Shown here in pieces: positions 32,286-41,674 of a stretch of 64,000 nt of DNA. The position numbers and the translations under genes were made by a program. Below the pieces are notes generated by a model that was given only the letters and a program-made list of their open reading frames with translations, was not told where the DNA came from and searched no databases. Within the stretch, counting starts at the first letter, position 1, and every line of letters begins with the position of its first letter. Source of the DNA: an uncultured Pelagibacteraceae bacterium (GTDB lineage: Bacteria; Pseudomonadota; Alphaproteobacteria; Pelagibacterales; Pelagibacteraceae); contig CACICF010000001.1 of the NCBI GenBank assembly GCA_902584995.1, positions 1 through 64,000 of the forward strand, given 5' to 3'.

Positions 32286-33167
32286 ATGATCAAAAAAATC
32301 AAAATCGGTTTAATACAGAGTAAATCTTTAGGTACAATTCAATCTAATATTGATTTAGCTATAAAAAATATTAAGAAAGCTGCAAAAAAGAAGGCAAAGA
32401 TAATATGTCTTCCAGAACTATTTTTGACTAATTATTTTTGCCAAACAGAAAGTCATTCTAACTTCAAATTTGCAGAAAAAATTCCAGGAAAAATATCTAG
32501 AATATTTTGTGATTTAGCGAAGGACCTTGGTGTTGTATTAAATATTACAATGTTTGAAAAAAAAACATCCGGGTTTTATCATAACACTAGTATCATTATT
32601 AATGAAAATGGTAATATTTTGTCTAAATATCGTAAGATGCACATACCTGATGACCCGGGGTATTATGAAAAATTTTATTTCAGTCCTGGAGACCTTGGAT
32701 TTAAAAGTGTTAAGACAAAATTTGGAAAGATAGGTCCTCTTATATGTTGGGATCAATGGTTTCCCGAAGCAGCTAGATTAACGGCGTTAAAAGGAGCTCA
32801 AATTATTTTTTATCCTACTGCTATTGGATGGCATCCAAAAGAAAAAAGAAAGTTTGGAAAATCTCAATTAGACTCTTGGATCACAATGCAAAAATCTCAT
32901 GCTATTTCTAATGGAACTTATGTGGCTGCTATAAATAGAGTTGGAGTAGAAACAAAAGGTAAGAAAAAAATTGAATTTTGGGGTAATTCAATGGTGATAG
33001 ATCCTAGTGGTAAAGTGATTGCAAAAGCAGGAAATAAAAAAGAAGATATTTTAGTTTGTGAAATAGATTATAAAAAAATAGATACTGCAAGACAGCATTG
33101 GCCTTTTTTAAGAGACAGAAGAACTGAATTTTATAAAGATATTCTAAAAAATCCTGAAGATGAGTAA
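32286..33167 (+). CDS. aguB: N-carbamoylputrescine amidohydrolase
   Basis: A 293-residue nitrilase-superfamily enzyme releasing putrescine, CO2 and ammonia from N-carbamoylputrescine. The Glu-Lys-Cys triad is visible: CLPELFLTN, KYRKMHIPDDPGYYEK and PLICWDQWFPEAARL. The CWDQWFPEAAR form is typical of AguB/plant CPA and differs from beta-ureidopropionase. It is next to AguA in an 8-nt overlap, as expected for the two-step agmatine route. The substrate assignment rests on the motif and the neighbour together. Confidence 0.93.
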   Translation: MIKKIKIGLIQSKSLGTIQSNIDLAIKNIKKAAKKKAKIICLPELFLTNYFCQTESHSNFKFAEKIPGKISRIFCDLAKDLGVVLNITMFEKKTSGFYHNTSIIINENGNILSKYRKMHIPDDPGYYEKFYFSPGDLGFKSVKTKFGKIGPLICWDQWFPEAARLTALKGAQIIFYPTAIGWHPKEKRKFGKSQLDSWITMQKSHAISNGTYVAAINRVGVETKGKKKIEFWGNSMVIDPSGKVIAKAGNKKEDILVCEIDYKKIDTARQHWPFLRDRRTEFYKDILKNPEDE

Positions 33168-34224
33168 AAAAATAAGTGAGTTCAGAATGCCCGCAGAATG
33201 GGAACCTCAAAAATCAGTTTGGATGTCTTGGCCACATAATAGAAATGATTGGCCTGGATTATTTGAAAAAATTCCAGATGTAGTTGGAAAAATAATTAAA
33301 TATTTATCAAAATATCAAAGAATAGATTTATTAGTTAATAATACCAAAAGTATTTATACCACAAAAATATATTTAAAAAAAATAGGTTGCAATATATCTA
33401 ACATTAAATTTCATAAACTTAAAACAGACAGACTTTGGTTACGAGATTCTGGACCAATATTTTTAGTCAATAAAAATAATAAAAAAAAGACTATGCTTAA
33501 TTTTAAATTTAATGCCTGGTCAAAATATAAAAATTTTAGAAACGATAACAAAATTAATAATTATATTAGTAGGTACTTAAATATTGAAAGTATTTTACCA
33601 AAAAAAATAAATTCAAAAAAATTTGAAAGAGTAGTAATGGAAGGAGGCGCATTTGATAATAATGGATCGGGCTCCATATTATTAACAAGAGAGTGCTTAT
33701 TAAGTAGTAAACAAGAGAGAAATAAAGGCTTCAAAAAAATTGACTACGAAAATCTGTTTTCAAAATATTTGAATGCGAAAAACTTTATTTGGCTTAATAA
33801 AGGAATTGTAGGAGACGATACACATGGTCATATCGATGATATTGCAAGATTTGTCTCAAAAAGAACAATTATGATAGCGGTAGAAAAAAATAGATCAGAT
33901 AAAAATTATAAAGCTCTTAAAGAAAATTTAAAAATATTACATAATAGTTCTGATGAAAATGGAAAAAAATTTAAAATTATTAAGGTTCCTATGCCTAGTC
34001 CAGTTGTAATAGAAAAAACTCGTGTTCCGGCGAGCTATTTAAATTTTTTCATAAGCAATAAAACAGTCTTGGTTCCAGTATTTAATGTGAATGAAGACAC
34101 AAAGGTTTTAAAAATTTTTAGAAAATTTTTTATAGATAGAAAAGTTATTGCCATTGATTGTAGTGATTTAATTTGGGGTTTTGGAGCCATTCATTGCATG
34201 ACACAACAAGAGCCAAAAATTTGA
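33160..34224 (+). CDS. aguA: Agmatine deiminase
   Basis: A 354-residue guanidino-group modifying enzyme converting agmatine to N-carbamoylputrescine and ammonia. The N-terminus RMPAEWEPQKSVWMSWPHN is the family start. The segments RLWLRDSGPIFLV, VMEGGAFDNNGSG, DDTHGHIDDIARF and the C-terminal nucleophile Cys in FGAIHCMTQQEP are complete. Start ATG lies inside the aguB end (ATGAGTAA). The 3' end is 1 nt from the convergent yhhQ gene. Confidence 0.94.
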   Translation: MSKKISEFRMPAEWEPQKSVWMSWPHNRNDWPGLFEKIPDVVGKIIKYLSKYQRIDLLVNNTKSIYTTKIYLKKIGCNISNIKFHKLKTDRLWLRDSGPIFLVNKNNKKKTMLNFKFNAWSKYKNFRNDNKINNYISRYLNIESILPKKINSKKFERVVMEGGAFDNNGSGSILLTRECLLSSKQERNKGFKKIDYENLFSKYLNAKNFIWLNKGIVGDDTHGHIDDIARFVSKRTIMIAVEKNRSDKNYKALKENLKILHNSSDENGKKFKIIKVPMPSPVVIEKTRVPASYLNFFISNKTVLVPVFNVNEDTKVLKIFRKFFIDRKVIAIDCSDLIWGFGAIHCMTQQEPKI

Positions 34225-34225
34225 A

Positions 34226-34774
34226 TTAAGCAGCTTTTAAAGTACCTAATAATAATCTAAAAGGTATCAACATTACTAAAGCAACAAAAATCTTTACTGC
34301 TAAATCTCCTAAAGAAAGTGTCACCCAAGGTATTCCTGTTCCATAAAATGAAATTGAAAAGAACAAGAATGTATCAACGGTAGAACCAATTATTGAAGAT
34401 GCAAGTGGCGCAATAAACCATTTTTTTTGTCTTAATTGATCAAATATTTGTACATCCAATAATTGAGCAATAATAAATGCTGTTCCTGAACCAATTGCTA
34501 TTCTTACTGAGATTAAATCGGCAAAATTTGTTGAAAAAATTAGTGTAAACAAAATACCTATTGTGAATCCTATATATACAATTTTTCTAGCAACTAATTT
34601 ACCAAAAGATCTATTTGCTAGATCAGTTATTAAAAATGCTATTGGATAACTGAATGCTCCATATGTAAGAATTTCTTGTAGACCATAATATTTAATTGGA
34701 AATTGAACTAAATAATTAGACGTTAAAACAACCAATCCCATTAAAAATGAGAGTATTAAAAATACCTTATTCAT
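34226..34774 (-). CDS. Queuosine precursor transporter (VUT family, YhhQ-like)
   Basis: A 182-residue membrane protein with about six helices in the VUT/COG1738 fold. GAFSYPIAFLITDLANRSFGK near residue 40 and the late SSIIGSTVDTFLFFSISF match the family. Homologues import queuosine precursors such as preQ0/preQ1 in proteobacteria, which suits a genome that may lack de novo synthesis. It is co-transcribed behind rpmB with a 1-nt TAATG overlap. No preQ1 riboswitch is upstream, because the gene is preceded by L28. Confidence 0.85.
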   Translation of the reverse strand: MNKVFLILSFLMGLVVLTSNYLVQFPIKYYGLQEILTYGAFSYPIAFLITDLANRSFGKLVARKIVYIGFTIGILFTLIFSTNFADLISVRIAIGSGTAFIIAQLLDVQIFDQLRQKKWFIAPLASSIIGSTVDTFLFFSISFYGTGIPWVTLSLGDLAVKIFVALVMLIPFRLLLGTLKAA

Positions 34775-35055
34775 TATGCAGATTTACTGACTAAAGATTT
34801 TTTTAATTTTTTCAGTCTTAATGATAAATCCCTAGACTTGGCTGAAATAAGAAATTGATCAAAACTACCTTTTTTATCTACTGATCTAACCCCAGCATTT
34901 GAGACTGTTAATCTTAAACTTCTCTTAAGTAGTTCACTTTTAAACTTAACTTTTTTTAAATTTGGAAGAAATCTTCTTTTAGTCTTATTGTTAGCATGAC
35001 TAACGTTATGACCCTTAAGCGGGATTTTTCCAGTAAGTTCACATTTTTTAGACAT
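34774..35055 (-). CDS. rpmB: 50S ribosomal protein L28
   Basis: A 93-residue basic protein. [25 protein letters not shown] is the family N-terminus, and the [22 protein letters not shown] segment and [11 protein letters not shown] end follow. It is the alphaproteobacterial length (about 95-100) rather than the 78 of E. coli, and it carries one Cys rather than a zinc ribbon. A near-consensus sigma-70 promoter lies in the 43-bp gap before it, inside the larger minus-strand cluster with lysS and pyrD, so it can be expressed independently. The downstream gene is a transporter coupled by TAATG. Confidence 0.95.
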   Translation of the reverse strand: MSKKCELTGKIPLKGHNVSHANNKTKRRFLPNLKKVKFKSELLKRSLRLTVSNAGVRSVDKKGSFDQFLISAKSRDLSLRLKKLKKSLVSKSA

Positions 35056-35067
35056 AAATTATGAGCC

Positions 35068-35096
35068 TGTATAGGATCTGAATCTTATCGCGTCAA
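35068..35096 (-). promoter_or_regulatory. Sigma-70 promoter for rpmB-yhhQ
   Basis: On the minus strand TTGACG (35091-35096) and TATACA (35068-35073) are separated by exactly 17 nt, in the 43-bp gap before rpmB. This gives a predicted leader of about 6-7 nt after the -10 box plus a short AT-rich tract before the ATG. The match is among the best in the window. Confidence 0.75.
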
Positions 35097-35098
35097 GA

Positions 35099-36139
35099 TT
35101 AATTTTTAGTTCCAATAGCCTCTGAAACATTTTTAAACCCCTTATTTTTTAATAAATCAATTAATTCTATACTTATTTTTGAGGCTATACGAGGACCTCT
35201 GTAAACCATTCCAGTATATAATTGAACGAGTGTTGCACCAGAAATGATTTTTTCAAAAGCATCTTGTCCGTTACTAACACCACCCACTCCTATTATTTTT
35301 GTTTTATCTTTTAGAATTTTATAAAATTTAGAAATTGCCTCGTTTGAAATCTTTTCAATTGGTTTACCTGACAGTCCACCCTTTTCTAATTTATTTATAT
35401 TTTTTAAATTTTCTCTATTCTTATCTGTAGTATTGGAAACAATAATAATTCCAATTTCTTGTTCCATAATGATCTTGGATACTTCATTAATTTGATCGTC
35501 ATTAAGATCAGGTGAAACTTTTATTGCTAATGGAATATTTGAATTCAATTCTTTTTTTTCATTTTTTAGCTTATCAATTAATGAATTTAATTCATCCTGG
35601 TTATGAAAGTCTCTTAAATTTTCTGTATTTGGTGAGGAGATGTTTATAGTTATATAATCAGCTAAATTATAAAATTTACGAAAACAAATTAAATAATCCT
35701 CAATTCTATCTTTGGAGTCTTTATTTGGTCCAATATTTATTCCTAAAAAACCCTTTTTATTATTTTCCTTAATTGTCTGACTAATTTGTTCTGAACCAGA
35801 ATTGTTAAAACCTAATCTATTTATAAGAGCTTCATCTTCTTCAAGTCTAAAAACTCTTGGTTTAGGGTTGCCAAATTGAGGCTTTGGAGTAATTGTGCCT
35901 ACTTCAACAAAACCAAATCCAAGATTAAACAGAGGATTATATACTTCAGCATTTTTATCAAAGCCAGCGGCAACACCAATGGGTGAAGATAATTTTTTTT
36001 CACAAAAAGTTGTTTCTAAAATATGATTATCTATAGGTTTTGAGTAAGAAATATTATTTAACTTAAGTGCTTTTATCGCTAAAGAATGAGCTACTTCAGG
36101 GCTAAATTTAAAAATTAGTGGTCTTATAATATTAAACAT
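35099..36139 (-). CDS. pyrD: Dihydroorotate dehydrogenase (quinone), class 2
   Basis: A 346-residue FMN enzyme of de novo pyrimidine synthesis that passes electrons to the quinone pool. The N-terminal membrane-associating helix (MFNIIRPLIFKFSPEVAHSLAIKAL) and GFGFVEVGTITPKPQFGNPKPRVFRL are diagnostic of class 2. INISSPNTENLRDF carries the catalytic base Ser region, and IIGVGGVSNGQDAFEKIISGATLVQLYT is the FMN phosphate site. It overlaps lysS by 8 nt. It is attached to the inner membrane and takes part in linking nucleotide synthesis to respiration. Confidence 0.95.
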   Translation of the reverse strand: MFNIIRPLIFKFSPEVAHSLAIKALKLNNISYSKPIDNHILETTFCEKKLSSPIGVAAGFDKNAEVYNPLFNLGFGFVEVGTITPKPQFGNPKPRVFRLEEDEALINRLGFNNSGSEQISQTIKENNKKGFLGINIGPNKDSKDRIEDYLICFRKFYNLADYITINISSPNTENLRDFHNQDELNSLIDKLKNEKKELNSNIPLAIKVSPDLNDDQINEVSKIIMEQEIGIIIVSNTTDKNRENLKNINKLEKGGLSGKPIEKISNEAISKFYKILKDKTKIIGVGGVSNGQDAFEKIISGATLVQLYTGMVYRGPRIASKISIELIDLLKNKGFKNVSEAIGTKN

Positions 36140-37700
36140 TTTCTAATTTACTTTTTATTAGTTCTTTAGTTTCTTGAACCCCAAAAAAGCTTATAAAAAA
36201 ACCAAATCGTGGTCCATTTTCTACCCCAAAAACTACCTCATAAATCAATTTGAACCAATCACGCAAATTTTCTTTATAGCCATTTTCTTTGCCGACTGTA
36301 TAAATTGTAGTCTGAATATCCTCTGGTTTCATTGTGTCATTACAGTTATTTAAAGAGTTTACTAAAGCCTTTAAAGCAATCTTTTCGCTTTCATTAGGTT
36401 TTTTATAAATCTTTTTAGATTTTATTACGTCATTAAAATATTTAATTGCATAAGATATTAACTTGTCAAAAATTGGATGCATATCTTCATTAATATCTTT
36501 TTTATATTTCTTTACAAATTTCCAAAGTAATTCTTTATTATCAGCATTGCTAGTCTCAACTAAATTTAATAGCATTGAGAAGGACATTATTGAATTTTCC
36601 TCTGGTATCTCTGAATTATGAACATGCCAAACAGGGTTCATTAGTTTTTGAAGTTCGTTTTGAGTTTTACCTTTTTCAATAAAATCGAGATATTCGTCAA
36701 CAGCCTTTGGAACTACTTCTCTATAAAGTTTTTTTGCCCTTTTTGGGTTCTGGTACATATACAAGGAAAGACTTTCAGGTGATGCATATTCTAGCCATTG
36801 ATCAATTGTGATACCATTTCCTTTTGACTTTGATATTTTTTCACCTTTTTCATCTAAAAATAACTCGTATGCAAAACCAGATGGATTTGACTTACCCAAT
36901 AATCTTATGATCTTTGAAGATAAAATTGCACTCTCAATTAAATCTTTCCCATACATTTCAAAATCTACATCAAGGGCATACCATCTCATAGCCCAATCTA
37001 CTTTCCATTGTAGTTTACAATTTCCATCTAAAATACTTTGCTCTAATTTTTTGCCATTGTTATCAAAAATTATTTTTGAGTTTTTAGTATCTAATTCTGA
37101 AACTGGTATCTCTAATACAATCCCTGTATCTGGACATATTGGTAAAAATGGAGAATATGTTTTTTGCCTTTCTTTACCAAGAGTAGGAATAATTATGTTC
37201 ATTATTCCTTCATAATTTTCTAAAATTAATTTTAATGTATCATTGAAAAAACCTGACTTATATAAAACTGTTGAACTTTTAAAACTGTATTCAAACTTAA
37301 ATTTATCTAAGAAATTTTTTAACATTTCATTATTATGTTCACCAAAACTGTTAAATTTTTCAAAAGGATCTGGAACTTGAGTTAAGGGTTTATGAAGGTT
37401 TTCCCCAAGTTTTTCAGGATTAGGAATATTTTCAGGAACTTTTCTGAGTCCATCCATGTCGTCAGAAAAAGTAATTATTTCTTTAGGGAGATCTGATAAA
37501 TGATTTAAAGCATTAACAATCATTGTGGTTCTTGCTACTTCACCGAAGGTACCAATGTGCGGCAAGCCGCTAGGGCCATATCCTGTTTGAAGAATAATTT
37601 TTCCCTTATTTTCAATATTTTTTTTTCTCTCTCTTAGAAGCTTTTTAGCTTCAACAAAGGGCCAAGCGTTTGTTTTGTCTATGTTGGTTTTATCTATCAC
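36132..37700 (-). CDS. lysK: Lysyl-tRNA synthetase, class I
   Basis: A 522-residue class I aminoacyl-tRNA synthetase. The HIGH-like motif is in GYGPSGLPHIGTFGE, and the KMSKS equivalent is GEKISKSKGNG. The DWAMRWYALDVDFEMYGKDL and RAKKLYREVVPKAVDEY segments are typical of the archaeal/alphaproteobacterial LysRS-I, unrelated to the class II enzyme of E. coli. It charges tRNA-Lys, which is heavily used here because AAA-rich codons abound. It overlaps pyrD by 8 nt and is divergent from trkH. Confidence 0.95.
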   Translation of the reverse strand: MIDKTNIDKTNAWPFVEAKKLLRERKKNIENKGKIILQTGYGPSGLPHIGTFGEVARTTMIVNALNHLSDLPKEIITFSDDMDGLRKVPENIPNPEKLGENLHKPLTQVPDPFEKFNSFGEHNNEMLKNFLDKFKFEYSFKSSTVLYKSGFFNDTLKLILENYEGIMNIIIPTLGKERQKTYSPFLPICPDTGIVLEIPVSELDTKNSKIIFDNNGKKLEQSILDGNCKLQWKVDWAMRWYALDVDFEMYGKDLIESAILSSKIIRLLGKSNPSGFAYELFLDEKGEKISKSKGNGITIDQWLEYASPESLSLYMYQNPKRAKKLYREVVPKAVDEYLDFIEKGKTQNELQKLMNPVWHVHNSEIPEENSIMSFSMLLNLVETSNADNKELLWKFVKKYKKDINEDMHPIFDKLISYAIKYFNDVIKSKKIYKKPNESEKIALKALVNSLNNCNDTMKPEDIQTTIYTVGKENGYKENLRDWFKLIYEVVFGVENGPRFGFFISFFGVQETKELIKSKLENV

Positions 37701-37786
37701 TTTTAATTAAACAGCCTATAAAATAACGTTTTTAATAATTCTTATAGAGTTGAAATTTATTTACCATAAAATAATGTCCAATCAAA

Positions 37787-39235
37787 ATGTCCAATTATAA
37801 AACTGTTTTCTTTACCTTAGGAATTTTACAAATAATTTTAGGTTTATCGATGATTGCGCCAATTTTGGCGCAGTTTTTTTATAATGAACTAGACTCTAGT
37901 TTTATAAGTTCTGGAATTGTAACTATTATTTTTGGAGTTCTTTTTTTACTGTCTAATTTAGATCATGATAAGAAGATCAGTTTACCTCAAGCTTTTCTTT
38001 TAACAGCTTTATCTTGGTTAAGTATTGCTATATTCGGCTCTCTTCCTTTCATATTTTCAGAGATTGAATTGAGTGTAACAGATGCCTTTTTTGAGAGCAT
38101 GTCAGGTATCACTACGACTGGATCAACTATAATAACCAATTTAAATGAAACTCCTAAGAGTATACTGCTTTGGAGAGGAATGCTCCAGTGGTTAGGTGGA
38201 ATTGGTATAATCGTTATGGCAATAACTTTAATGCCCCTTATGAATATTGGAGGAATGCAGTTGTTTATCATATCCACAAGTGATACCCCGGAAAAAATTT
38301 TACCTAGATCAAAAGAAATAGCATTGAGATTGATCTTAGTATACTCAGGATTAACTTTTATATGCGCATTATTTTATAAAATATTTGGCATGAACTTTTT
38401 TGATAGTATTGTTCACTCAATGACAACAATAGCAACAGGAGGATTTTCAAACTATAACGAGTCTATTGGTTATTTTGATAGTTCTCTTATAGAATTTACA
38501 TCAATAATATTTATAATCTTAGGAAGTATTCCATTCATAGCCTACATCAAATATCTAAATGGTGACAAAAAAATATTTTTTAAAGATACTCAAATTAAAA
38601 CTTTTATTAAAATTGTTATTTTTTCAATTCTCTTAATGTATTTGTATTTGTTAATAAAAAATCAAAGTTCTTTTGATACGAGTATTAGGTCAGTTGCGTT
38701 TAATGTAATATCAATTTTAACAGGAACTGGTTATGTAACTCAAAACTTTAGTGATTGGGGTCAATTCCCATTAATTTATTTTCTTATCCTTATGTTCATA
38801 GGTGGATGTGCAGGATCTACAGCATGTGGGATTAAAATATTTAGGGTCCAAATTTTATTTCAATTTATTGCTGTACAACTTAAGAAAATAATTTATCCAA
38901 GAGGTATATTTAAAATAAAATACGAAAGTAATAATATTGATGAAAAATTTTTAGCATCAATAATATCTTTTATATTTTTATATATTGTGATTTTTTTTGT
39001 TATAACCGCTTTATTATCAACTAGTGGCCTAGATTTAACTACTTCAATATCGGCAGCTGCAACATCAATATCAAATGTAGGTCCTGGTTTAGGCGATATT
39101 ATTGGTCCAAATGGTAATTTTTCAAACTTATCTGATTTTTCAAAATGGATTTTAAGTTTAGCTATGATTTTAGGTAGATTGGAACTGTTTGCTGTATTAG
39201 TGTTATTTATTCCATCTTTTTGGAGGAAATATTAA
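37787..39235 (+). CDS. trkH: Trk-type potassium uptake protein (TrkH)
   Basis: A 482-residue ion transporter with four M1-P-M2 repeats. Selectivity-filter-like segments GITTTGSTI, ATGGFSNYN, GTGYVTQNFS and NVGPGLGD are seen. It forms the K+ translocation pore and needs a cytoplasmic TrkA partner, which is not in this window. The 86-bp gap before it contains a duplicated AATGTCCAAT that creates a second, out-of-frame ATG 13 nt upstream. The annotated start fits the family N-terminus. It is coupled to ampG by a TAATG overlap. Confidence 0.93.
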   Translation: MSNYKTVFFTLGILQIILGLSMIAPILAQFFYNELDSSFISSGIVTIIFGVLFLLSNLDHDKKISLPQAFLLTALSWLSIAIFGSLPFIFSEIELSVTDAFFESMSGITTTGSTIITNLNETPKSILLWRGMLQWLGGIGIIVMAITLMPLMNIGGMQLFIISTSDTPEKILPRSKEIALRLILVYSGLTFICALFYKIFGMNFFDSIVHSMTTIATGGFSNYNESIGYFDSSLIEFTSIIFIILGSIPFIAYIKYLNGDKKIFFKDTQIKTFIKIVIFSILLMYLYLLIKNQSSFDTSIRSVAFNVISILTGTGYVTQNFSDWGQFPLIYFLILMFIGGCAGSTACGIKIFRVQILFQFIAVQLKKIIYPRGIFKIKYESNNIDEKFLASIISFIFLYIVIFFVITALLSTSGLDLTTSISAAATSISNVGPGLGDIIGPNGNFSNLSDFSKWILSLAMILGRLELFAVLVLFIPSFWRKY

Positions 39236-40932
39236 TGTCTGAAACTAAACAAACCTGGGTAGAATCTTTATTAGTTTATAAAGATATTAGAATGTTAAGA
39301 ATATTGCTTCTTGGAGCAATAAGTGGATTTCCTTGGGTATTGATTGCAACAAGTTTAACTTTATGGCTACAAGAGGAGGGTTTAAAAAAATCAACCATTG
39401 GTTGGGCAGGATTAATTTTTGCAGTCTATGCTTTTAATTACTTGTGGGCACCAATTATAGACAGAATTAGAATACCATTTTTAACTAATAAAATTGGACA
39501 TAGGAGAGCTTGGATAGTTTTAATGCAGGTTGCAATTTTATTTTGTTTATTTATATGGAGTTTTATAAATCCCTCACAAAATTTAGCACTTTTAATTGGT
39601 GTTGGTTTAATTATTGCAATTGCATCTGCAACACAAGATATAACGGTTGATGCATTAAGAATTGAACAGATAAATCCAAACGAGGGAAAATCAATGGCAG
39701 CTGGAGCAGCTATGGCTGTAATTGGATGGTGGACTGGTTATAAAATGGGTGGTGCCATAGCATTATTCACAGCATCTTACTTTGAAAATCAAGGTATAGT
39801 TGATTATTGGCAACAAACTTTTTTAATATTGGGACTGTTAGTAATATTAATGAACATAGGATTAATGTTTGTTCATGAAATAAAAAATAATAATAAAAAA
39901 AAATCCCATATTAAAAATGATAAAGTAGTTGAAAAAAATATTGTTTCTACAAGTAAAAAAAATAATCTGTTTATTATTGGACTTGTTCTATTTATTTTTA
40001 TTGAGTCTTACATTCTTGCAAAAATTGTAGGAAGTAGTCTTTTCCAATTTATACCTGATACACTATTTTTTAATATTTTACTCTTTGTTATTGGTTTTAT
40101 AGGATTTGCAATCGTGACAGCTCAAAGCCAATTTGGAAGGAAAATATCAAGTTGGATAGGAAGTACAATTGGAGGACCCTTTTTTAGTTTTTTTAATCAA
40201 AATGCAATTACTGGGAAAAATATTGAATCATCTAGTGATATAATATCCATTATTTGGAAATTTATTAAAAAATATAGAATTGGACTTTATATTCTAGGAT
40301 TTATTTTTCTATTTAAGATTGGAGAAGCATTTTTAGGAAGAATGTCTGTAGTTTTCTACAAAGATATAGGTTTTTCTAAAGGAGATATAGCAATCTATTC
40401 AAAAACTTTTGGGTGGGTAACTACGGTTGTTTTCACATTTTTGGGTGGATTATTTTCTATGAGATCAGGATCTATAAAAACTTTATTTTTTGCAGGAATA
40501 TTAATGGCTGCCACAAATTTACTATTTTCTTTTTTAGATTGGTATGTAGGAACAATACCATTAATTAATTTTTATTATGATTTAAGTACAATATTTCCGA
40601 ATGCTGAAAGTTGGGTTTTAGAAACTAGTAACCACCAATTAATATTTGGATTAGCTGTAATTTTAGATGATATAACTGCTGCATTTGCAACTGTTGCTTT
40701 TGTTGCATTTATTTCCTTGCTTGTGAATAGAAACTATACAGCAACACAGTATGCTCTCCTCGCTTCAGTTGGTACAGCTGGAAGAACATTATTAGCTTCA
40801 TCTTCTGGAGCATTAGTAGAGTGGCTAAATGATGATTGGAGCGTATTCTTTTTTATTACATCAGCCATGGTTATACCATCTTTAATTTTTTTATGGTTTA
40901 TTAGAAAGAAGATTAATTTAGGTGGGAAATAG
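39235..40932 (+). CDS. ampG: Muropeptide permease AmpG-like (PAT family MFS)
   Basis: A polytopic transporter of about 565 residues from the ATG at 39235. The listed TTG at 39220 would add MEEIL inside trkH. The GGAGGAA at 39222-39228 lies ideally before 39235, so the later start is chosen. The family signature GFPWVLIATSLTLWLQEEGLKKSTIGW and QDITVDALRIEQI are strong matches, with about 13-14 helices in two halves separated by a loop rich in Lys/Asn. AmpG imports anhydromuropeptides for cell-wall recycling. It shares the TAATG junction with trkH and its stop overlaps the next GTG by 11 nt. Confidence 0.9.
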   Translation: MSETKQTWVESLLVYKDIRMLRILLLGAISGFPWVLIATSLTLWLQEEGLKKSTIGWAGLIFAVYAFNYLWAPIIDRIRIPFLTNKIGHRRAWIVLMQVAILFCLFIWSFINPSQNLALLIGVGLIIAIASATQDITVDALRIEQINPNEGKSMAAGAAMAVIGWWTGYKMGGAIALFTASYFENQGIVDYWQQTFLILGLLVILMNIGLMFVHEIKNNNKKKSHIKNDKVVEKNIVSTSKKNNLFIIGLVLFIFIESYILAKIVGSSLFQFIPDTLFFNILLFVIGFIGFAIVTAQSQFGRKISSWIGSTIGGPFFSFFNQNAITGKNIESSSDIISIIWKFIKKYRIGLYILGFIFLFKIGEAFLGRMSVVFYKDIGFSKGDIAIYSKTFGWVTTVVFTFLGGLFSMRSGSIKTLFFAGILMAATNLLFSFLDWYVGTIPLINFYYDLSTIFPNAESWVLETSNHQLIFGLAVILDDITAAFATVAFVAFISLLVNRNYTATQYALLASVGTAGRTLLASSSGALVEWLNDDWSVFFFITSAMVIPSLIFLWFIRKKINLGGK

Positions 40933-41674
40933 TTTTTTTTGCAAAGTTCCGTGCTTGAACATCTATGAACAAGCTTCGAGAAGCTCTAAAATTAGTTCAC
41001 AACTTCTTTATGGAGAAAAATTTAGAATTATAAAAAATAAGAAAAATTTTTATAAAATAAAAACAAACTTTGACAATTATATTGGTTATATTAGATCTTC
41101 AAAATTAATAGATAATTTTGAAGCAACTCATAAAGTTAGCGCTCTTAAATCTAGGATTTTCAAAAAACCTTATAATTCTAAAAAGTTTGAAACAAAAAAT
41201 TATTTACCATTTTCAAGCAATATAGAAATAATAAAAAAACAAAATGATTATGTTATGTTCGAAAACAACAAATGGATAAAATCAAAAGATATTGTAAAAA
41301 AAATAAAAGTAGAAAAAAATATCAAAAGAATTTTAAAATTATTTTTAAATTGTAAATATAAATGGGGTGGTAAAACTTTTGAGGGTATTGATTGTTCAGC
41401 ATTACTTCAAATTTTTTATAAATATAATAATAAATTTTTTCCAAGGGACACAAAAGATCAAGTTAAAATAAAAAAAGGTGTTAACTATAAAAAATTATTT
41501 AAAAAAGGAGATATTATTTTTTGGAAAGGGCATGTTGCCGTTTGTTTAAATAAAAGAGAATTAATTCATGCATACGGTCCAAGAAAGAAAGTATTAATAA
41601 TGCCAATAATAAAGACTATAAAATTAATTGAAAAAACTGCAAAGTTAAAAGTGATTAAAATTATATCAATTTAG
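40922..41674 (+). CDS. NlpC/P60 family cysteine peptidase with SH3-like domains
   Basis: A 250-residue protein with one or two bacterial SH3 repeats at about residues 8-125 and a C-terminal NlpC/P60 domain. The catalytic Cys is in GIDCSALLQIF, the His in GHVAVCLN and the polar residue in HAYGP. It starts at GTG 40922 within the ampG end, and no signal peptide is seen. The lack of export and coupling to AmpG suggest a cytoplasmic recycling peptidase, for example cutting gamma-D-Glu-mDAP of imported peptides. That role is inference from context. Its stop shares a 4-nt TTAG with tyrA. Confidence 0.85.
   Translation: MGNSFFCKVPCLNIYEQASRSSKISSQLLYGEKFRIIKNKKNFYKIKTNFDNYIGYIRSSKLIDNFEATHKVSALKSRIFKKPYNSKKFETKNYLPFSSNIEIIKKQNDYVMFENNKWIKSKDIVKKIKVEKNIKRILKLFLNCKYKWGGKTFEGIDCSALLQIFYKYNNKFFPRDTKDQVKIKKGVNYKKLFKKGDIIFWKGHVAVCLNKRELIHAYGPRKKVLIMPIIKTIKLIEKTAKLKVIKIISI

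Noticed and set aside
37987-38277. 96-aa minus-strand ORF inside trkH
   Set aside because: Antisense to strongly conserved TrkH pore segments, with no independent support.
39220-39234. TTG start upstream of ampG, giving 5 extra residues
   Set aside because: It lies inside the trkH end and would use the ribosome site GGAGGAA as codons. The ATG at 39235 follows that site and is preferred.
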